From positions 1 through 42,515 of the forward strand of contig PMTB01000098.1 in assembly GCA_003167475.1 (NCBI GenBank): a DNA stretch of 42,515 bases, written 5' to 3'. Positions 39,411 through 42,515 of the stretch are shown one piece after another. The notes beneath the pieces are model-generated. The model was not told where the DNA came from, ran no database searches, and worked only from the letters and a program-made list of their open reading frames with translations. Numbering within the stretch: position 1 is the first letter of the stretch; every line of letters begins with the position of its first letter. This DNA is from a candidate division FCPU426 bacterium. GTDB lineage: Bacteria > Oederibacteriota > PGYV01 > Palsa-1178. The position numbers were made by a program, and so were the translations under genes.

Positions 39411-40094
39411 ATGGTCAGGATAAACGGATTGTCAAAGGTCTTTAAAATGCACATTCTTAAGGGAAAGACCATCGAGGGTTTTAAGGACGTGACCTGCTCG
39501 GTAAAGCCGGGGCAGGCCCTTGGCATAAAGGGCAAAAGCGGCAAAGGCAAAAGTTCGGTGTTAAAATGCATATACAGGACATACATGCCCAGCAGGGGAG
39601 CCATAGAGTATGATTCGAAAAGTTACGGCGTAATAGACCTTGCCCGCGCCAATGAACATGAAATTATCAATATCAGAAAATCGGAAATAAGCTTTATTAC
39701 ACAATTCCTGCATATAATCCCGAGGGTAACCGCCATTGATGTGGTTGCGGAGCCGCTGCTGGGTTCAGGGGTTGGCGTTGATGAGGCCAGGGAAAGAGCC
39801 GCCGGCGTTCTAACGGAACTGGGGATACCAAAGGCGCTATTCGACGCTTTTCCGTCCACTTTCAGCGGCGGCGAAAAACAAAGGATAAACATTGCCCGGT
39901 CCGTCATCAAAGCGCCGAGGCTGCTTTTAATGGACGAGCCCACGGCTTCGCTGGATAAAAAATCCACGATGACGGTGGTCGAACTGCTTAAGGGTTTAAA
40001 GGCAAAAGGCACGACCATGATCGGAGCTTTCCACGACATGTGGGTGATGGAGCAGATATCGGATTCAATATATGAAATGGACGGTGGGTTATGA
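39411..40094 (+). CDS. phnL: C-P lyase ABC protein PhnL
   Basis: A 227-residue ABC protein with AGGAGG upstream. Walker A reads GKSGKGKSS, the diagnostic Q-loop FITQFLHIIPRVTAIDVVAEPLL follows, then signature FSGGEKQRINIARSV, Walker B LLLMDEPTASLD and FHDMWVM. PhnL completes the stacked PhnK-PhnL pair on the C-P lyase core and is also implicated with PhnI in the first step. Its stop overlaps the phnM ATG by 4 nt. Confidence 0.93.
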   Translation: MVRINGLSKVFKMHILKGKTIEGFKDVTCSVKPGQALGIKGKSGKGKSSVLKCIYRTYMPSRGAIEYDSKSYGVIDLARANEHEIINIRKSEISFITQFLHIIPRVTAIDVVAEPLLGSGVGVDEARERAAGVLTELGIPKALFDAFPSTFSGGEKQRINIARSVIKAPRLLLMDEPTASLDKKSTMTVVELLKGLKAKGTTMIGAFHDMWVMEQISDSIYEMDGGL

Positions 40095-41251
40095 AGAAAA
40101 ATATAATGATAAAGAACGCGCGCGTGGTTACCCCGCGCGGGATAATCGAGAACGGATGCGTGCTGGTGGAGAACGGCAGGATAAAAGCCGTTGGGCAGCA
40201 TATGGCGGAGAACGGAGGGGCGGTTTTTGACGCTTCAAACCGGTATCTTCTCCCTGGGTTTGTCGACCTGCATTGCGACTGCATAGAAAAAGAGATCGAA
40301 CAGAGGCCGGAGAGCTATTTCCCGCCGAATATCTCAATACTTGAAACAGACAAAAAAGCCGTGTCCTCGGGGATCACAACCACTTTTTATTCCCTTTCTT
40401 TTTCCGGGTCCGAGATAGGCTTAAGGTCGAACGGGAAGGCAAAGGAGATAGTGAATGAAATAATGCGCCTGAAAAGCCGCCTTATCGCGGATTCAAGGAT
40501 ACACGCGCGTTTTGAGATAACGGCAACCGAAGCCGTGCCACTGCTCACAGAGCTCATCACGGAAGGCTCGATTGACCTGTTTTCCATCATGGACCACACC
40601 CCGGGGCAGGGCCAGTTCAAGGATGAAAGGTCCTATAAAAATTATTACGGCAAGACATATAAAAAAGACGACAGTTCCATGGAGCAGACCATAAAGGAAA
40701 AAAGGGAGCGGAAAAAGACCGAGGCGCCCGGGAACATAGAGAAGATGATCGGATTGTGCAGGAAACAAAACATCACCATAGCGTCGCATGACGACGATTC
40801 CGCGGAAAGAATAATGTACCTGAAGGAAAAGAACATACCCATATGCGAGTTCCCCGTGAACCTTGATACGGCAAAAAAGGCGCACGAAGAGGGCTTGAGC
40901 GTCATCCTGGGCGCGCCGAACATAATAAAAGGCGGGTCCCACTCGAATAATTTGAGCGCCATAGACGCCATAAAGGACGGCTTCGCGGGCATCATATGCT
41001 CGGATTATATGGCGACTTCCATGCTGTACGCGGTTTTCAAGCTGGCTTCCATGAAAATACTCGGCCTCCACAGCGCCGTGAACATGATCAGCTTGAACCC
41101 GGCAAACGCGGTGAACCTCGGGGAAAGCAAGGGTTCGCTCGAGCCCGGAAAAGACGCGGACATGATACTGGTGGACGACAGTTTCGAGGTGCCTGTCATA
41201 GAGAAAGTTTTTATAAAGGGAGCCGAGGTTTATCACAGGTGCCGGTCATGA
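40091..41251 (+). CDS. phnM: Ribosyl triphosphonate diphosphatase PhnM
   Basis: A 386-residue amidohydrolase with the metal-binding DLHCDCIEKEIEQRP (HxD plus the family EK motif), FSIMDHTPGQGQF, IASHDDDSAE and IICSDYM, as in PhnM. It removes pyrophosphate from 5-triphosphoribosyl-1-phosphonate to give the substrate for PhnJ. The 4-nt overlaps on both sides show tight coupling within the operon. Confidence 0.94.
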   Translation: MKKNIMIKNARVVTPRGIIENGCVLVENGRIKAVGQHMAENGGAVFDASNRYLLPGFVDLHCDCIEKEIEQRPESYFPPNISILETDKKAVSSGITTTFYSLSFSGSEIGLRSNGKAKEIVNEIMRLKSRLIADSRIHARFEITATEAVPLLTELITEGSIDLFSIMDHTPGQGQFKDERSYKNYYGKTYKKDDSSMEQTIKEKRERKKTEAPGNIEKMIGLCRKQNITIASHDDDSAERIMYLKEKNIPICEFPVNLDTAKKAHEEGLSVILGAPNIIKGGSHSNNLSAIDAIKDGFAGIICSDYMATSMLYAVFKLASMKILGLHSAVNMISLNPANAVNLGESKGSLEPGKDADMILVDDSFEVPVIEKVFIKGAEVYHRCRS

Positions 41252-41967
41252 AAATAGGGCTGATATCGGACATACACGGAAATTACGCGGCTTTAGGGCA
41301 GGTGATCCGGGAATTAAAGACGGAAGGCGTTGATATCATAGTAAACGCGGGGGACAACGCCGGGTATTCTTCAGGTCATGAAGACTGCGTAAAACTGCTT
41401 ATGGATGAGAACATTCCCGGATGCATGGGGAACTATGACGAAGCCGTTGGCTTTGACAGGCCAATCTGCGGGTGCGGGGAGAGCGATGATGAGGCCCTTA
41501 TGAAAATGCGCGCCGCGTCGCTGAAATGGGCCCGTGAGAACGCCTCGCCAAAGACCAAAAAATACCTGTCGCTGCTGCCGCAAAAACTGGAAATAGCAGC
41601 TGGAAATACCATGATATTGGCGGTCCATGGCGGGCTTGACACCCTCAATGAAATGATCATGAAGGACGAAGTCGGCAAAATGGAAGGTATCGCTGTGAAA
41701 ACCAGCGCGGAAATAGTGGTGATGGGGCATACGCATACGCCGTTTTTTAAAAAAATCAGCGGCAAGATCTTTGTGAATCCGGGTTCTGTGGGGAGGCCCA
41801 TTGATGGTGACCCGAGGGCGTCGTATGGTTTACTGAGGATAGACGGGGACATTCAAGTGGAACTCAGAAGGACCGTTTATGACGTTGAGGGCAATATCAG
41901 GGACTTAACAGCGGCAGGTCTGCCCGCGGAGATAGGCGAAGCGCTGAGGAACGGGCGGGAGATCTGA
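41248..41967 (+). CDS. Metallophosphoesterase in the phn operon
   Basis: The start is ATG 41248, overlapping phnM by 4 nt; an upstream in-frame start at 40996 lies deep within phnM and is rejected. The 239-residue enzyme has the full metallophosphoesterase set: ISDIHGN, NAGDNAGY, GCMGNYDEA, VHGGLD and VVMGHTHTP, with a YfcE/MJ0936-type C-terminus (INVNPGS-like FVNPGSVGRP). It stands where PhnP (cyclic ribose phosphodiesterase) would be, so it may open the cyclic phosphate produced by PhnJ or remove the 5-phosphate. That role is inference. Confidence 0.85.
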   Translation: MKIGLISDIHGNYAALGQVIRELKTEGVDIIVNAGDNAGYSSGHEDCVKLLMDENIPGCMGNYDEAVGFDRPICGCGESDDEALMKMRAASLKWARENASPKTKKYLSLLPQKLEIAAGNTMILAVHGGLDTLNEMIMKDEVGKMEGIAVKTSAEIVVMGHTHTPFFKKISGKIFVNPGSVGRPIDGDPRASYGLLRIDGDIQVELRRTVYDVEGNIRDLTAAGLPAEIGEALRNGREI

Positions 41968-42515
41968 TGATGAAAATCGGCTACAGGGTTGACGACCAGA
42001 AAATCGACGGAAGCCTGCGTAATCTGAGCGCGGAGCTTGATTCCCTGAAAGATATTGGTTTGCAATGCGTGGAACTGCCCGCGCACGGTATGGATGTGAT
42101 CAGGAACTGCGAAATAGACGCGCCGGTACTGAACAAGGTTAAGGACATTCTTGGCGGGTATGATCTTGAATATACGGTGCATTGCGCGGACTCCATGAAC
42201 CTCATGGATGAAGATAATATCCGGGACAACCTGGGTGTTTTTGCGTCATCTCTTGAGTTCTGCAGGCAGATCAGGTCAAAGGTATTTGTTTATCATCCCG
42301 GGAGGTACATACCCGAGGAGGAATTTAATTTTAATTACGGCAAAAAAGCCGATGAATCGCAGCGTAAAGAATTGCTGGCGGCAGAAAGAATATATATAAA
42401 AGAAAAGGCGGCGGCATATCCGGAAATTAGAATATGCATGGAAAATGCCAGGCCATATAAAAATATGGCGCATTACTGTTACGCGGAGGAAATGGAGTTA
42501 ATATTAAATGTTGTG
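41967..42515 (+). CDS. TIM-barrel sugar-phosphate isomerase/epimerase-like protein, 3'-truncated
   Basis: The ATG at 41967 overlaps the previous stop (TGATG) and the frame stays open to the window end (183 residues seen). The pattern GYRVDDQKIDGSLRNLSAELDSLKDIGLQCVELP, then VHCADSMNLMDED, VFVYHPGRY and RICMENARP fits the AP-endonuclease-2/xylose-isomerase-like TIM barrel, in which His and Glu residues bind metal. Its position after the phosphoesterase suggests handling of a ribose phosphate from C-P lyase. The C-terminus lies outside the window. Confidence 0.7.
   Translation, partial: MMKIGYRVDDQKIDGSLRNLSAELDSLKDIGLQCVELPAHGMDVIRNCEIDAPVLNKVKDILGGYDLEYTVHCADSMNLMDEDNIRDNLGVFASSLEFCRQIRSKVFVYHPGRYIPEEEFNFNYGKKADESQRKELLAAERIYIKEKAAAYPEIRICMENARPYKNMAHYCYAEEMELILNVV

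Noticed and set aside
40996..41247. Long N-terminal extension of the metallophosphoesterase inside phnM
   Set aside because: It overlaps phnM in another frame, is Arg/Gly-rich nonsense, and ATG 41248 begins exactly at the family N-terminus MKIGLISDIHGN.
1..42515. CRISPR arrays, tRNA or rRNA genes, transposases, phage genes
   Set aside because: I found no regularly spaced repeats, tRNA-like cloverleaf or recombinase motifs in either strand.

Overview
The window looks like a chromosomal segment of a Gram-negative (diderm) bacterium: it has an outer-membrane porin ending in an aromatic residue, Sec signal peptides, and strong Shine-Dalgarno sites. Coding sequence is about 45-50 % GC by eye, with heavy use of ATA for Ile and AGG for Arg. 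I cannot place it in a phylum from sequence alone; an uncultivated lineage is plausible. I see no rRNA, tRNA, transposase gene or CRISPR array.

The theme is phosphate limitation. Upstream of eight or nine transcription units I find TTAAC/TTAAT half-sites repeated on an 11-bp period, with a -10 box starting 13-15 nt after the start of the last half-site. This resembles known PhoB/PhoP boxes. The proposed regulon covers: a 50-aa protein plus CBS-GGDEF diguanylate cyclase (918-2124); CheW-MCP-CheY (5030-2137, minus); CheA-GAF (5234-7699); a PHP-glycosyltransferase fusion (14999-12552, minus); a GAK-type operon (15161-21413); phoB-phoR (21609-24016); porin-pstS (24241-26242); pstC-pstA-pstB-phoU (26520-30026); and a phosphonate uptake/C-P lyase operon (31544 to the window end).

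Layout. 2-694: truncated cysteine-cluster protein. 699-813: palindromic repeat. 918-7699: signalling and chemotaxis. 7741-9063: two small helical proteins and an alpha/beta hydrolase. 9145-12174: flavodoxin, membrane 4Fe-4S protein, membrane protein and NAD(P)-binding protein. 12175-12551: second copy of the first repeat next to a decayed nitroreductase. 12552-14999: PHP-GT4. 15161-21413: PHP-like protein, four amphi-Trp proteins, PhoU-kinase fusion, GAK ATP-grasp enzyme and HprK-related kinase B. 21609-30026: PhoBR and Pst. 30285-31153: ArsC-like reductase and half-size TauE/SafE protein. 31544-42515: phnF-D-C-E(fused)-G-H-I-J-K-L-M, a metallophosphoesterase and a truncated TIM-barrel protein.

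How it fits together (inference): PhoR/PhoB senses low phosphate and induces high-affinity uptake (porin, Pst), phosphonate scavenging (Phn), possibly lipid or surface glycosylation (PHP-GT4), motility and c-di-GMP signalling, and the uncharacterised GAK module. The most novel element is this GAK operon: it sits behind a Pho-type promoter, may be leaderless, carries four amphi-Trp paralogs, and contains a PhoU domain fused to an aminoglycoside-phosphotransferase-like kinase.
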